Part shown: one piece after another, positions 57,088-64,000 of the stretch
Numbering within the stretch: position 1 is the first letter of the stretch
Layout of the letters: each line of letters begins with the position of its first letter
Assembly: GCF_003013405.1 (NCBI RefSeq)
Contig: NZ_PXZL01000003.1
Location: forward strand, 186,001 to 250,000
Length of the DNA stretch: 64,000 bases
Direction: 5' to 3'
Origin: Brevibacillus formosus
GTDB lineage: Bacteria; Bacillota; Bacilli; Brevibacillales; Brevibacillaceae
Translations under genes and position numbers: made by a program
Notes under the pieces: model-generated
What the model was told of the DNA's origin: nothing
Databases searched by the model: none
Seen by the model: only the letters and a program-made list of their open reading frames with translations

Positions 57088-57158
57088 GTTAGTCTATATC
57101 CTTTCCTACTTTGTCGCGTTTTTTCAGGTTACATTTGGTCTGTAGACAACAAAAGACG

Positions 57159-57974
57159 TTATTTCAACCGGATCCCCAGTAAATCGTGAATCATTTTAAA
57201 CTTAGGATTGTCCGCAAATGCCTCTTCGAAACCACTGACATGCTCTCTGTACAAGGCTGCGGCGGAATCTAAATCCTGCTTGACGTATAAAGAAAATATC
57301 TCTTCCAATTTTTCTTCCAGTGTCGTATCTACTTCTGCCGGTGTGAGAATTTCTTGACGCAAATTGTTCATCAGCACATCGAGCTGATGTGTGATCACGG
57401 ACGCTTCATGAAGCTGCTCCAACACGTCTGACGGAATGTTGCCCGCATATTTGTAGCGCAGCTCATGTTCATTTGTCGCCCAGAAGTTCATTCCCAATGT
57501 ACGGATTTGAATCTCACAAAAAAGTGTTTTCTTTTCGCTGCCGTGGTAAACCGTATACGAAACGATCATGTGAATACTTCTGTAGCCGGATTCCTTCGGA
57601 GCTGCTATATAGTCTTTGACATCGTGAATGACAATATCCTCCCGCTCCTGCAACAACTGCTGCACCTCGCGCACGTCGTCTACATAGCGGCATACGACTC
57701 GAAGGCCCGCGATATCCTGGACTTCCCTGGCGACATCACTTTGCCAATGATCTCCCAGAAAGTCGATTCCTTTTTCGTTCGCCTTCTTTACTAAACTGTC
57801 GACTTTTTTCACTCGTCCGACAACAAATTCAATAGGAGAATAACGACCGCTTTTTTGAAAGCCGTATTTAATTCCTTTTAGTTTTAACTTAAGCTCTTCA
57901 ACTGCCTGTTCATACGGCGCTAAGAAATGAACCATGTTGTTGAGCACTTTGCTTGGCACATTTGTGACTCTCAT
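57159..57974 (-). CDS. small alarmone synthetase, RelQ/YjbM-like (ppGpp synthetase)
   Basis: Protein of 271 residues with a RelA/SpoT synthetase domain and no HD hydrolase, TGS or ACT domain. Visible motifs include KYGFQKSGRYSPIEFVVGRVK, DIAGLRVVCRYVDDV, the YIAAPKESGYRSIHMIV segment, and CEIQIRT...WATNEHELRYK. The last holds the catalytic Glu and GTP-binding residues. It makes (p)ppGpp from GTP/GDP and ATP. At 271 residues it is longer than B. subtilis YjbM (about 211); the extra 50-60 C-terminal residues are helical. ATG at 57974 has GGAGGTG close upstream. It starts 15 bases after the M23 peptidase gene and is probably co-transcribed with it. Confidence 0.9.
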   Translation of the reverse strand: MRVTNVPSKVLNNMVHFLAPYEQAVEELKLKLKGIKYGFQKSGRYSPIEFVVGRVKKVDSLVKKANEKGIDFLGDHWQSDVAREVQDIAGLRVVCRYVDDVREVQQLLQEREDIVIHDVKDYIAAPKESGYRSIHMIVSYTVYHGSEKKTLFCEIQIRTLGMNFWATNEHELRYKYAGNIPSDVLEQLHEASVITHQLDVLMNNLRQEILTPAEVDTTLEEKLEEIFSLYVKQDLDSAAALYREHVSGFEEAFADNPKFKMIHDLLGIRLK

Positions 57975-57989
57975 GAAGACACCTCCAAA

Positions 57990-58865
57990 TTACTTCCAGA
58001 GGAAAGGTGATGCATCAAAAAACGGCTGCGGATTTACGTACGTATTACCCACTAACATGCCGTAATGAAGGTGAGGACCTGTAGAAAAACCGGTGCTACC
58101 CATTTGTCCAATCACCTGTCCCTGTTTCACTTCTTGCCCTGTCTCTACATCTAGCTTGGACAAGTGAGCATATATGGAAAAAATATTTAACCCGTGATCG
58201 ATGATGATGGTATTGCCCGTTAAATATAAAGAGTCGGACAGAACCACTTTCCCATGGTTGCTCGCCCAAATTAGCGTTCCTGTTTTGTTCGCGATGTCAA
58301 TTGCCGCGTGCCGGTTGGCTGGTACACCATTTACTACGCGTTGGTAGCCGAATGGAGTCGTTAATTTTCCGACTGCTGGCTGTTTAAAAGGCTCCGAGAA
58401 ATACGGAATTGCTCTCGAGTTTGATCTGGCTGCATTGATCTTTTTTTGATCTGCATTGATTCGATTCGTATCCTGTCGCATTTTGTTGAGCTGTTTGCTT
58501 ACCGTGAGCTTGTCTACTGCAAATTTTTTCGGTTCGATTGTCACCGTTACGGAAAGCTTTTTGTCAGCAGATGTAACTTTATAGGTTCCTGCTTTCATGT
58601 TAAAAGGAATTGGGATAAATCGGGCATACTCATCTTGTGTCTTTTGCAAACGATAGTTCTGAGAGAATACCGTTACGGTTTGTGGTTCTTTGCTGCGTAC
58701 AAAAATAACGTCCCCAGGATATGTTTTGGCTGGTGTTACGCTGATTGCTGGTTGTTGTTTCGTTGTTTGGGCGTAAACCCCTTCTACTGTCTGGCTGGAT
58801 ATGCTTGTCCCAGAGACGAGCGTCAATGCTGTGACCAACATGAGACTAATCATTGATTTGAACAT
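57990..58865 (-). CDS. secreted M23-family metallopeptidase (LytM-like)
   Basis: Protein of 291 residues from ATG 58865 (GGGAGGGAG seven bases upstream; the GTG/ATG frame to 58883 is less likely). A signal peptide is clear (SMISLMLVTALTLVSG). A middle beta-rich domain (residues about 40-115) and a short helical linker are followed by the peptidase domain: NRHAAIDIAN supplies the first His and Asp zinc ligands and GPHLHYGM the HxH. It should cleave peptidoglycan cross-links outside the cell. It resembles the M23 proteins with an N-terminal Ig-like domain found across Bacillales. It forms an operon with the downstream alarmone synthetase gene. Confidence 0.92.
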   Translation of the reverse strand: MFKSMISLMLVTALTLVSGTSISSQTVEGVYAQTTKQQPAISVTPAKTYPGDVIFVRSKEPQTVTVFSQNYRLQKTQDEYARFIPIPFNMKAGTYKVTSADKKLSVTVTIEPKKFAVDKLTVSKQLNKMRQDTNRINADQKKINAARSNSRAIPYFSEPFKQPAVGKLTTPFGYQRVVNGVPANRHAAIDIANKTGTLIWASNHGKVVLSDSLYLTGNTIIIDHGLNIFSIYAHLSKLDVETGQEVKQGQVIGQMGSTGFSTGPHLHYGMLVGNTYVNPQPFFDASPFLWK

Positions 58866-58925
58866 AGACACGCTCCCTCCCATTTTCTAGTATAACAAAA
58901 CACACCCTGAAAGGAAAAAGAAAAA

Positions 58926-58947
58926 GAAGGCTAATGAGCTAGCCTTC
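58926..58947 (-). terminator. terminator of the short unknown gene
   Basis: Arms GAAGGCTA (58926-58933) and TAGCCTTC (58940-58947); on the minus strand TTTTTCTTTTT follows. It lies between the 85-residue gene and the M23 gene. Confidence 0.85.
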
Positions 58948-58969
58948 CCCAATCATTCCAAATGTAATC

Positions 58970-59227
58970 TTACTGTTTCTTCGAATAATCCGACATCATT
59001 TCCATGATGGATTGCACGCCTGTCAGCATTTCGCTTGCACGTTTGGTTTTTTGCGAGATGCCCTCAAAATCAAGTACCCCTTTTTTTCGGTCATTCCATC
59101 TTTTAAACAATTCTTCGGCCATACCGGGGTTGCTACGGACCGCTCTAATCCGCATGGAATCCTCGAGGACCCACGCTTCAAATTCGGGATGCTTTTTTAA
59201 AAGCTGCTTGATTTCTTTTTTCTTCAT
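58970..59227 (-). CDS. conserved-looking short cytosolic protein, function unknown
   Basis: Protein of 85 residues from ATG 59227 (AAAGGAG ten bases upstream). A longer frame to 59257 includes that site and is rejected. I do not recognise the family with confidence. It starts MKKKEIKQLLKKHPEFEAWV and is strongly charged and probably all-helical; the KHPxFxxW and VRxNPxxxxELFxxW pattern in the first half is faintly like the spore-coat YlbD group, a weak resemblance only. There is no signal peptide or membrane segment. It has its own terminator and lies between the SASP gene and the M23 gene. Confidence 0.75.
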   Translation of the reverse strand: MKKKEIKQLLKKHPEFEAWVLEDSMRIRAVRSNPGMAEELFKRWNDRKKGVLDFEGISQKTKRASEMLTGVQSIMEMMSDYSKKQ

Positions 59228-59357
59228 AGCCGGACGTCTCTCCTTTCCACTGGACAAACGAGGATAGTTAACTGTTCGTTACACCATATGACTAGTCCGC
59301 GATTGTGCTTGTGTGTTTGCACACAAGTGGCAGAAAAGGGCGATTGAAAAAATAGAA

Positions 59358-59377
59358 AGGCCCCATGGAAGGGACCT
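59358..59377 (-). terminator. terminator of the SASP gene
   Basis: Arms AGGCCCC (59358-59364) and GGGACCT (59371-59377) pair with one G-U; on the minus strand TTCTATTTTTT follows. Confidence 0.8.
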
Positions 59378-59408
59378 CTCATCATCCAGCTATTTACTTG
59401 TCAGTACG

Positions 59409-59615
59409 TTAGACTTGACGGCCAGCCATTTGTTGCTCAGCAAAGCTCACCAGACGCTTGGTAATTTCGCCACCAACAGAACCGTTTTGACGAGAAGTAG
59501 TGTCTGGTCCGAGATTTACACCGAATTCAGATGCAATCTCATACTTGAGTTGATCCAAAGCTTGGTTCGCTTGAGGAACTAGCAGGTTGTTGGAGCTTCC
59601 ACCGTTGTTTGCCAT
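59409..59615 (-). CDS. alpha/beta-type small acid-soluble spore protein
   Basis: Protein of 68 residues, ATG at 59615 with GGGAGG eight bases upstream. It has the family signatures [11 protein letters not shown] (GPR protease cut region, KxEIAxE) and [22 protein letters not shown]. These proteins coat and protect spore DNA and are degraded at germination. It shows that the organism forms spores. Expression is expected from a sigma-G promoter; a GCATG word at 59763-59767 and a GATAGTA-like box near 59735-59741 (minus strand) are candidates, but the spacing is 1-3 bases too long. Its leader contains the cloverleaf described at 59642-59699. Confidence 0.95.
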   Translation of the reverse strand: MANNGGSSNNLLVPQANQALDQLKYEIASEFGVNLGPDTTSRQNGSVGGEITKRLVSFAEQQMAGRQV

Positions 59616-59641
59616 GATTGATTCCTCCCAACGCTTTTTTT

Positions 59642-59699
59642 CTCCCGGGACGGAGTTGAACCGTCTAGCGTTTTTTGCTTCTCACCTTGAGACCGGAAG
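59642..59699 (-). ncRNA. tRNA-like cloverleaf in the SASP mRNA leader (candidate)
   Basis: Read on the minus strand, 58 contiguous bases can fold as a four-way junction. CTTCCGG (59699-59693) pairs with CCGGGAG (59648-59642) as a 7-bp closing stem with one G-U. Between them lie a D-like hairpin TCTC-AAGGT-GAGA, an anticodon-like hairpin AGC-AAAAAAC-GCT, one A, and a 5-bp hairpin GACGG-TTCAACT-CCGTC. The last loop fits the T-loop consensus TTCRANY. There is no CCA end and the arms are short, so it is not a working tRNA. It ends 26 bases before the SASP start codon. An alternative stem (AACGCT with AGCGTT at 59632-59637) could compete. Seen by eye only. Confidence 0.4.
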
Positions 59700-59708
59700 T
59701 TGATATTC

Positions 59709-59730
59709 AAGAGGTGGTTGCTGACCTCTT
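59709..59730 (-). promoter_or_regulatory. hairpin upstream of the cloverleaf in the SASP leader
   Basis: Seven perfect pairs, AAGAGGT (59709-59715) and ACCTCTT (59724-59730), with an eight-base loop and no T-run. It may form the 5' end of the SASP transcript and stabilise it. Confidence 0.45.
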
Positions 59731-59822
59731 GTGGTACTATCATCCCACCGCAAAAAAAGTACATGCACGTTTTCTCACGATATTTCTGTTGTAAAATCTG
59801 ACAAGGTTGTCCCGCTCCTTTA

Positions 59823-59831
59823 TGCTATAAT
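59823..59831 (+). promoter_or_regulatory. extended -10 promoter of the exonuclease gene
   Basis: TGCTATAAT gives a perfect TATAAT (59826-59831) with the TG extension one base upstream. The expected -35 position has no clear TTGACA, which extended -10 promoters can do without. It lies 37 bases before the start codon. Confidence 0.65.
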
Positions 59832-59868
59832 GGTGCGTATAGTTTGGTAGTGAGAGGGGCAAGGTTTT

Positions 59869-60747
59869 GTGAGTGATTCGGGAAAAGTACTGCTCATCGA
59901 TGGCATGAGCTTTTTATTTCGCGCCTTTTATGGTTCTGCTTGGGGTGGAGCCTATCGCCAGACTTCATCAGGTGTGTACACAAATGCGGTTTATGGATTT
60001 ACAAAAATGATGCTCGATTACGCAGAGTTGACACGTCCTACTCATCTCGTGGTGGGCTGGGATGTTGCCTCGCGCGAGTCTTTGGTGCGCAGTCAATGGT
60101 ATGACGGCTATAAATCAAATCGTCAAGCGGCACCGGATGAGCTCATTCCACAATTCGATTTGGTAAAAGAAGTGACGGATGCGTTCTCCGTTCCGAACTT
60201 GGGTTGCCCAGGCTATGAAGGCGATGATGTATTGGGTACGCTTTCCACACGCCTATCCGAAGAAGGACACGAGGTCATCATTGCGACTGGTGATTACGAT
60301 AGCTTGCAGCTCGTATCTGAGCGAGTCAGCGTAAAAATCCTAAAAAATGGCGGCAAGCATGAGCATTACAATCCAGCGAGCCTCTTGGCATTGCGTGGAA
60401 TTTCACCTGGACAGGTCGTTGATGTCAAAGCTTTAATGGGAGATGCCTCCGACTGTATTCCGGGCTGCCCAGGAATTGGTGAGAAAACAGCGACAAAGCT
60501 GATTACCGAGCATGGTGATCTGGACAACCTATATGTAAATCTGGAAAGCTGCACGCCTAAAATGCGCAGCAAGCTGGAAGAAAATCGCGATCAGGTGTAC
60601 TTGAGCAGAAAGCTCGCTACGATAATCCGGGATGTTCCGGTGGAGTATTCACTGGAAGATGCCCTATGGGAATACGATCGTCAAGTCGTTCAGAACAAAT
60701 TCGAAGAGCTTGAATTCGGACGTACGATGGCAGCGAGAGTTGGCTAA
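59869..60747 (+). CDS. stand-alone 5'-3' exonuclease (PolA N-terminal domain type, YpcP-like)
   Basis: Protein of 292 residues starting at GTG 59869 after AGAGGGG. It has the PIN-like nuclease acidic residues in LLIDGMSFLFRAF, the GWD...R...Y..YK helical arch (GYKSNR), the EGDDVLGTL and ATGDYDSLQL acidic clusters, and the helix-hairpin-helix GDASDCIPGCPGIGEKTA. It matches the 5'-3' exonuclease domain of DNA polymerase I without the polymerase; such free proteins process primers and flaps in Firmicutes. It is the only + strand gene in this part and has its own promoter. Confidence 0.92.
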   Translation: MSDSGKVLLIDGMSFLFRAFYGSAWGGAYRQTSSGVYTNAVYGFTKMMLDYAELTRPTHLVVGWDVASRESLVRSQWYDGYKSNRQAAPDELIPQFDLVKEVTDAFSVPNLGCPGYEGDDVLGTLSTRLSEEGHEVIIATGDYDSLQLVSERVSVKILKNGGKHEHYNPASLLALRGISPGQVVDVKALMGDASDCIPGCPGIGEKTATKLITEHGDLDNLYVNLESCTPKMRSKLEENRDQVYLSRKLATIIRDVPVEYSLEDALWEYDRQVVQNKFEELEFGRTMAARVG

Positions 60748-60761
60748 TTGGGGTTATGATC

Positions 60762-60804
60762 ATCGGCTGAGAAGAAGCGGTCTATCCACTTTTTTTCAGC
60801 CGAT
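60762..60804 (+). terminator. possible terminator after the exonuclease gene
   Basis: Arms ATCGGCTGA (60762-60770) and TCAGCCGAT (60796-60804) pair perfectly, but the loop is 25 bases long and the following T-run is broken (TCCTTTAT), so it is a moderate candidate. Confidence 0.45.
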
Positions 60805-60816
60805 TCCTTTATGCAA

Positions 60817-60847
60817 AAATCCCGTCCCATAAGAGGAGACGAGATTT
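60817..60847 (-). terminator. terminator of the viaA-like gene
   Basis: Arms AAATCCCGTC (60817-60826) and GACGAGATTT (60838-60847) pair with one wobble on the minus strand; TTTTTGC follows. It lies 33 bases after the VWA gene stop. Confidence 0.65.
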
Positions 60848-60879
60848 GAAAGTGATGTCGAACGCCGAACGCCGAACAC

Positions 60880-62598
60880 TTATTTGGCTGTTTGAAATAC
60901 ATCCAATAGCAGCCCTGTATTCTCCTCCCCATCCGCTTCCCAGCTCGTCGCAAATTTCACACGGTGAGAAACGCCCAGCAAATCATATGCTTGCACAAGA
61001 TGCTGCCTCGCAGAACCCACAATCAAGCTGTGCAAACGAACTTGTTTCTGCTGACCCAAAGAGATGAGTTTTTCTTGGACATAAGGAGAAATCCCCCCAA
61101 TTCCATCCGTTACCATAACAAAATCTGCACCACGCCATGCTTGTTCCTTTTCAACCAGCTCGATGGCCCGCTTCATCGGGGCATCGAAGTGAGTCCCACC
61201 GCCAAACGCCATTTGCGCCAGGCCGTAAAAGGCAGCCCAATCTGGCTTTTTGTAATAGAGCGGTTGCTCTCTAATCTCGCCTTTGGCCCCGAACAAGAGG
61301 AGAATAAAATCACGCTTTTCCAGCATCGAGAGGGCGGCAAACGTCATGATAAAAATTTGCGCAAGCCGCAGCTTACTTCCGCGCATCGAATGGGATGTGT
61401 CCAGCATGCAGATGACCGGACCTTTTGGCGGTTCTTCTACCCATCCTGAGGTATCGTAGGTCATGAGCTTTTGCTCTAGCCATTTAAGCATGAAGTAATT
61501 CTCGAAGTCCGGATCAGCGAGAAGCACAGCTTCACCAGGCAGCATGTGAGCAATATCGCCCGACTGTCGCAAATCATAGTATTCCTCTGGAAAATGTCTG
61601 GAGCGAATTTCTTTGCGCTTTACACGGAAACGATGGACTTGCCTGCCTACCTCGTTGAGAAAAGCGACCAGATCAGGATGGCGCTTCAATTTCTCAATCC
61701 ATTTCAAATACTGCTCAAAGCTTTGCCTCCGCAGCTTGCCCAGCTCATGACCCCAGCTTCGGTTAGCAAAACGCTGACTGGCAGTAAATACCTCTTCGAC
61801 AAAAAGCGTATCGAGTTCTTCCGTAGATAGCGTCGCCTTCAACGATTGCTCCAGCCATTGTCCCAGCTCTGTTTCAAAAGCGGCGATCGCTTCCTTCTCT
61901 TGCTTTTGCAGTCGATCAAGCTGTTTTTCTCGCTGAGAGAGCTCTCCCTCCAATTTTTTCACCTTTTGCAGAAGCTTGGTCCGTTTCGTGAACTGCACTT
62001 TCATTTCTTCTTGCAGCTCAGTTATGCGATTTTGCAAAGACAGTACCTCTGCCCGTACTAACGGCTTGGTGTCCATGGCCTCTTGCTTGTCTTCTACGAT
62101 CCGCTTCCCCTGCTGGAGAGTATAACCGACTAACTCGAGCTTGGCCTTTTGTTTTTCGGTCAACAGCTCGGAAAGCTGTGCTTGTTGGCTTCCTTCCTGA
62201 CCTTGCTGATCTTTCAAGCCAGTTAAGAGCGGGGAAAGCCGTTGATCCTTCTCCCGCTGCTTCACTTCCTCGGAAAACGTCTCCGTCAGCCACAGCAAGG
62301 CCTTGATCGCGGTTTTGAACGACGCACTTTCCTGCCCGACCGTACGAGGATGTATCATGCGTGTAAAATACTGCTTCATGAGCGTACGAATCATCCAATG
62401 ATGAAAAGGAGTGGATTCTTGCGTCAGATCGATCTCCGGCTTTTCTAAATAAAAGACGAGGAAAAAATCAGCCAAGAGCTCCAAATCAAACCATGCTGCT
62501 CGTGCCCGCGCCTCATGAACCCATTCCTGAGCGGTGCGCGAAGAGGCGAGGTACGTTTCAAATACATAGCGATCAACACCGCTAGCGCGAATGATCAT
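60880..62598 (-). CDS. VWA-domain protein, ViaA-like partner of the MoxR AAA+ ATPase
   Basis: Protein of 572 residues, ATG at 62598 after AGGGGGT. The N-terminal 180 residues are helical; residues about 180-250 form a coiled coil (LQNRITELQEEMK and KLEGELSQREKQLDRLQK). A C-terminal von Willebrand A domain at about 385-570 has the metal-ion-dependent adhesion motif DTSHSMRGS (DxSxS) and FVMVTDG. It lies 12 bases after the AAA+ gene on the same strand. E. coli RavA-ViaA has the same order and domain layout; that pair is a chaperone-like complex linked to respiratory enzymes and aminoglycoside sensitivity. The role in this organism is inferred by that analogy. Confidence 0.85.
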   Translation of the reverse strand: MIIRASGVDRYVFETYLASSRTAQEWVHEARARAAWFDLELLADFFLVFYLEKPEIDLTQESTPFHHWMIRTLMKQYFTRMIHPRTVGQESASFKTAIKALLWLTETFSEEVKQREKDQRLSPLLTGLKDQQGQEGSQQAQLSELLTEKQKAKLELVGYTLQQGKRIVEDKQEAMDTKPLVRAEVLSLQNRITELQEEMKVQFTKRTKLLQKVKKLEGELSQREKQLDRLQKQEKEAIAAFETELGQWLEQSLKATLSTEELDTLFVEEVFTASQRFANRSWGHELGKLRRQSFEQYLKWIEKLKRHPDLVAFLNEVGRQVHRFRVKRKEIRSRHFPEEYYDLRQSGDIAHMLPGEAVLLADPDFENYFMLKWLEQKLMTYDTSGWVEEPPKGPVICMLDTSHSMRGSKLRLAQIFIMTFAALSMLEKRDFILLLFGAKGEIREQPLYYKKPDWAAFYGLAQMAFGGGTHFDAPMKRAIELVEKEQAWRGADFVMVTDGIGGISPYVQEKLISLGQQKQVRLHSLIVGSARQHLVQAYDLLGVSHRVKFATSWEADGEENTGLLLDVFQTAK

Positions 62599-62610
62599 AC
62601 GAACTACCCC

Positions 62611-63927
62611 CTACAACGTAAAATCATAATCCGTCCCGGGGATTTCCTTGTCAAAAATCGTCCGATACGTGCGCTGGAGTTGCTGCAAAATCCGTTCGCC
62701 TTCAATTCGCAGGTATGAATATTTGACCGCGTATTTTTCTACATGGGGAATCAAGCGGTTTTTTTCCAGGACATAGGCATGCAGATCGTGCTCCCGCTGC
62801 TCCCACTGAATAAGACGATTGCGCAAGTCTCGCGCCGTCTCTTCTACCTCTTCGCGACTCTCCTCTAACAACCGGACATTGCGCTCCGTCGCTTCCTTGC
62901 CCAGCTTTGCGCCCACTTCCTTTTTAAACTGGAACGCATGCAGCTCCGACTCCTTTTCCTTCCATTTATCCGCAATTTGGCCGAAGCGCTGGAGTGGCAA
63001 TTCGTTCTCCATATCATTCTTCAGCATTTCTGTAAATTGTTGTTCAAACGCTTCCTGCATAACTGTCAAATCCTCAGGCACATTCCACAGCATATGCGGA
63101 GTGAAAACCGTGTCCCAGATCGTCACCTGCTCACGTCCATGCAACGCAGCAGAAGTACGCCATACATGTGCGATTTTGCTCCAGCGACGGTCGGAGAGAA
63201 CATACTCTTTTGCTTCCAGGTCTTGTTTGAGGCGGTACAAGAAATAAATGATGGTTTCTGGAATGACCACTTGCTTTGCTGCTGCTTGAATATCCTTCAC
63301 GTCATACAGAGAGAACACAACGGGAAGAGGCGTCGTTGGCAAAGAAAACATGCGCTCATAGCTGGAAGCATGCTTCAAATAGTGAACCTCATACCGGAAC
63401 AGGAAGCGGTCATAAAGAGCAGTCAATTGATCATCGTCATCGGGAAGTTCATTCGATGCAGCCATTAAAAACTGCAACGGAACCTCCTCTTTTTCTCTGC
63501 CATTGAAATAAATTCGTTCGTTCAATATAGAAAGTAGCGCATTCAGAATCGCGCTGTTCGCTTTGAAAATTTCGTCCAAAAACGCAAACTGAGCGTTGGG
63601 CAAATAGCCTGCTGTTTTTCGTACGTATTGATCCAGTTTCAATTGCTGAAGGGAGACTGGACCAAATATCTCATCAGGTGTCGTAAAACGGGTAAGCAAA
63701 TACTCGAACCAATGTTCCGATCCAAAAAGCTGAGAGACTGATCGTGCTAGCTGGGACTTGGCTGTTCCCGGCGGGCCAATTAACAAAGCATTTTCCCCGC
63801 TCATGATGCCGAGCATTAAAAGGCGAATCAGTTCACTTCTTTCCAGGAAACGGCGCTCCAAAAGCTCAATTGCCTGGTCCATTTTACGTTGGATGGGTGT
63901 AGTTGAATTCATCGTAGTTGGCTGCAC
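62611..63927 (-). CDS. MoxR-family AAA+ ATPase, RavA-like
   Basis: Protein of 438 residues if started at GTG 63927, or 433 from ATG 63912; neither has a well-placed ribosome binding site (AGAGGGGG is about 30 bases upstream). Walker A is GPPGTAKS (51-58), Walker B is FAFLDEIFKAN, sensor 1 is in MAASNELP and the arginine-finger region is LYDRFLFRYEV. These are the hallmarks of the RavA branch of MoxR ATPases. A helical, coiled-coil C-terminal third follows (EESREEVEETARDLRNRL). It uses ATP to remodel target proteins together with the VWA protein encoded next. Confidence 0.88.
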   Translation of the reverse strand: MQPTTMNSTTPIQRKMDQAIELLERRFLERSELIRLLMLGIMSGENALLIGPPGTAKSQLARSVSQLFGSEHWFEYLLTRFTTPDEIFGPVSLQQLKLDQYVRKTAGYLPNAQFAFLDEIFKANSAILNALLSILNERIYFNGREKEEVPLQFLMAASNELPDDDDQLTALYDRFLFRYEVHYLKHASSYERMFSLPTTPLPVVFSLYDVKDIQAAAKQVVIPETIIYFLYRLKQDLEAKEYVLSDRRWSKIAHVWRTSAALHGREQVTIWDTVFTPHMLWNVPEDLTVMQEAFEQQFTEMLKNDMENELPLQRFGQIADKWKEKESELHAFQFKKEVGAKLGKEATERNVRLLEESREEVEETARDLRNRLIQWEQREHDLHAYVLEKNRLIPHVEKYAVKYSYLRIEGERILQQLQRTYRTIFDKEIPGTDYDFTL

Positions 63928-64000
63928 GACGGACTGGTTACGTACGTCGATGTGCCGATCCCCCTCTCTTGCTTGGAACCCAAATATACGTCATTCATTA

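Noticed and set aside
59642..59699. Calling the SASP-leader cloverleaf a functional tRNA
   Set aside because: Its arms are too short, the anticodon loop is a run of A, and there is no CCA or discriminator context; it is kept only as a tRNA-like candidate.
59579..59764. 61-codon minus-strand frame over the SASP leader
   Set aside because: It overlaps the start of the SASP gene in another frame, has no ribosome binding site, and covers the structured leader.

Overview
The window looks like chromosome of a spore-forming, low-to-mid GC Gram-positive bacterium of the Paenibacillaceae, most likely a Brevibacillus. The evidence is strong AGGAGG-type ribosome binding sites, an alpha/beta-type small acid-soluble spore protein, a LoaP-type NusG paralog, an Sfp-type phosphopantetheinyl transferase, and a large trans-AT polyketide/NRPS locus. 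The genus is an inference from overall character; no marker here proves it.

About 75% of the window (1-48,876) is one biosynthetic locus. On the + strand lie the 3' end of a free-standing acyltransferase, then five trans-AT polyketide synthase proteins (722-27,529). Each has one KS-DH-KR-ACP module and no AT; the third also carries a C-A-PCP module. None ends in a thioesterase. Next come a BtrH-like Cys-His-Asp acyltransferase candidate (27,553), a three-gene set resembling RifL/RifN/RifK (sugar oxidoreductase, ROK sugar kinase, AHBA-synthase-like aminotransferase; 28,743-31,965), and two NRPS proteins. NRPS-1 is PCP-C-A-PCP-TE. NRPS-2 is (half C)-A-PCP-C-A-PCP-C-A-(dead PCP)-C. A terminator closes the run at 46,621. 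A GNAT acetyltransferase (possible self-resistance), an Sfp-type activating enzyme and a LoaP-type antiterminator complete the locus. The upstream end, with loading modules and the start of the AT gene, is outside the window.

The most unusual points are these. The third PCP of NRPS-2 has Thr instead of the phosphopantetheine-bearing Ser, while NRPS-1 begins with an orphan PCP. NRPS-2 contains a tandem repeat of exactly 3,126 bp. Ketoreductase and dehydratase-ketoreductase blocks are homogenised between neighbouring PKS genes. A BtrH-like acyltransferase and aminosugar/AHBA-type genes sit where chain release would be expected.

From 48.9 to 52.4 kb is an AT-richer border zone with two broken tyrosine recombinases (one on each strand), inverted repeats, and one 37-codon gene. 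From 52.4 kb on is ordinary chromosome, mostly on the minus strand: a DUF4241 protein, deoD, two GT2-like proteins, a D,D-carboxypeptidase, a small alarmone synthetase, an M23 peptidase, a short unknown protein, an SASP gene, a + strand 5'-3' exonuclease, and a ViaA/RavA-like pair. The SASP leader appears able to fold into a compact tRNA-like cloverleaf.
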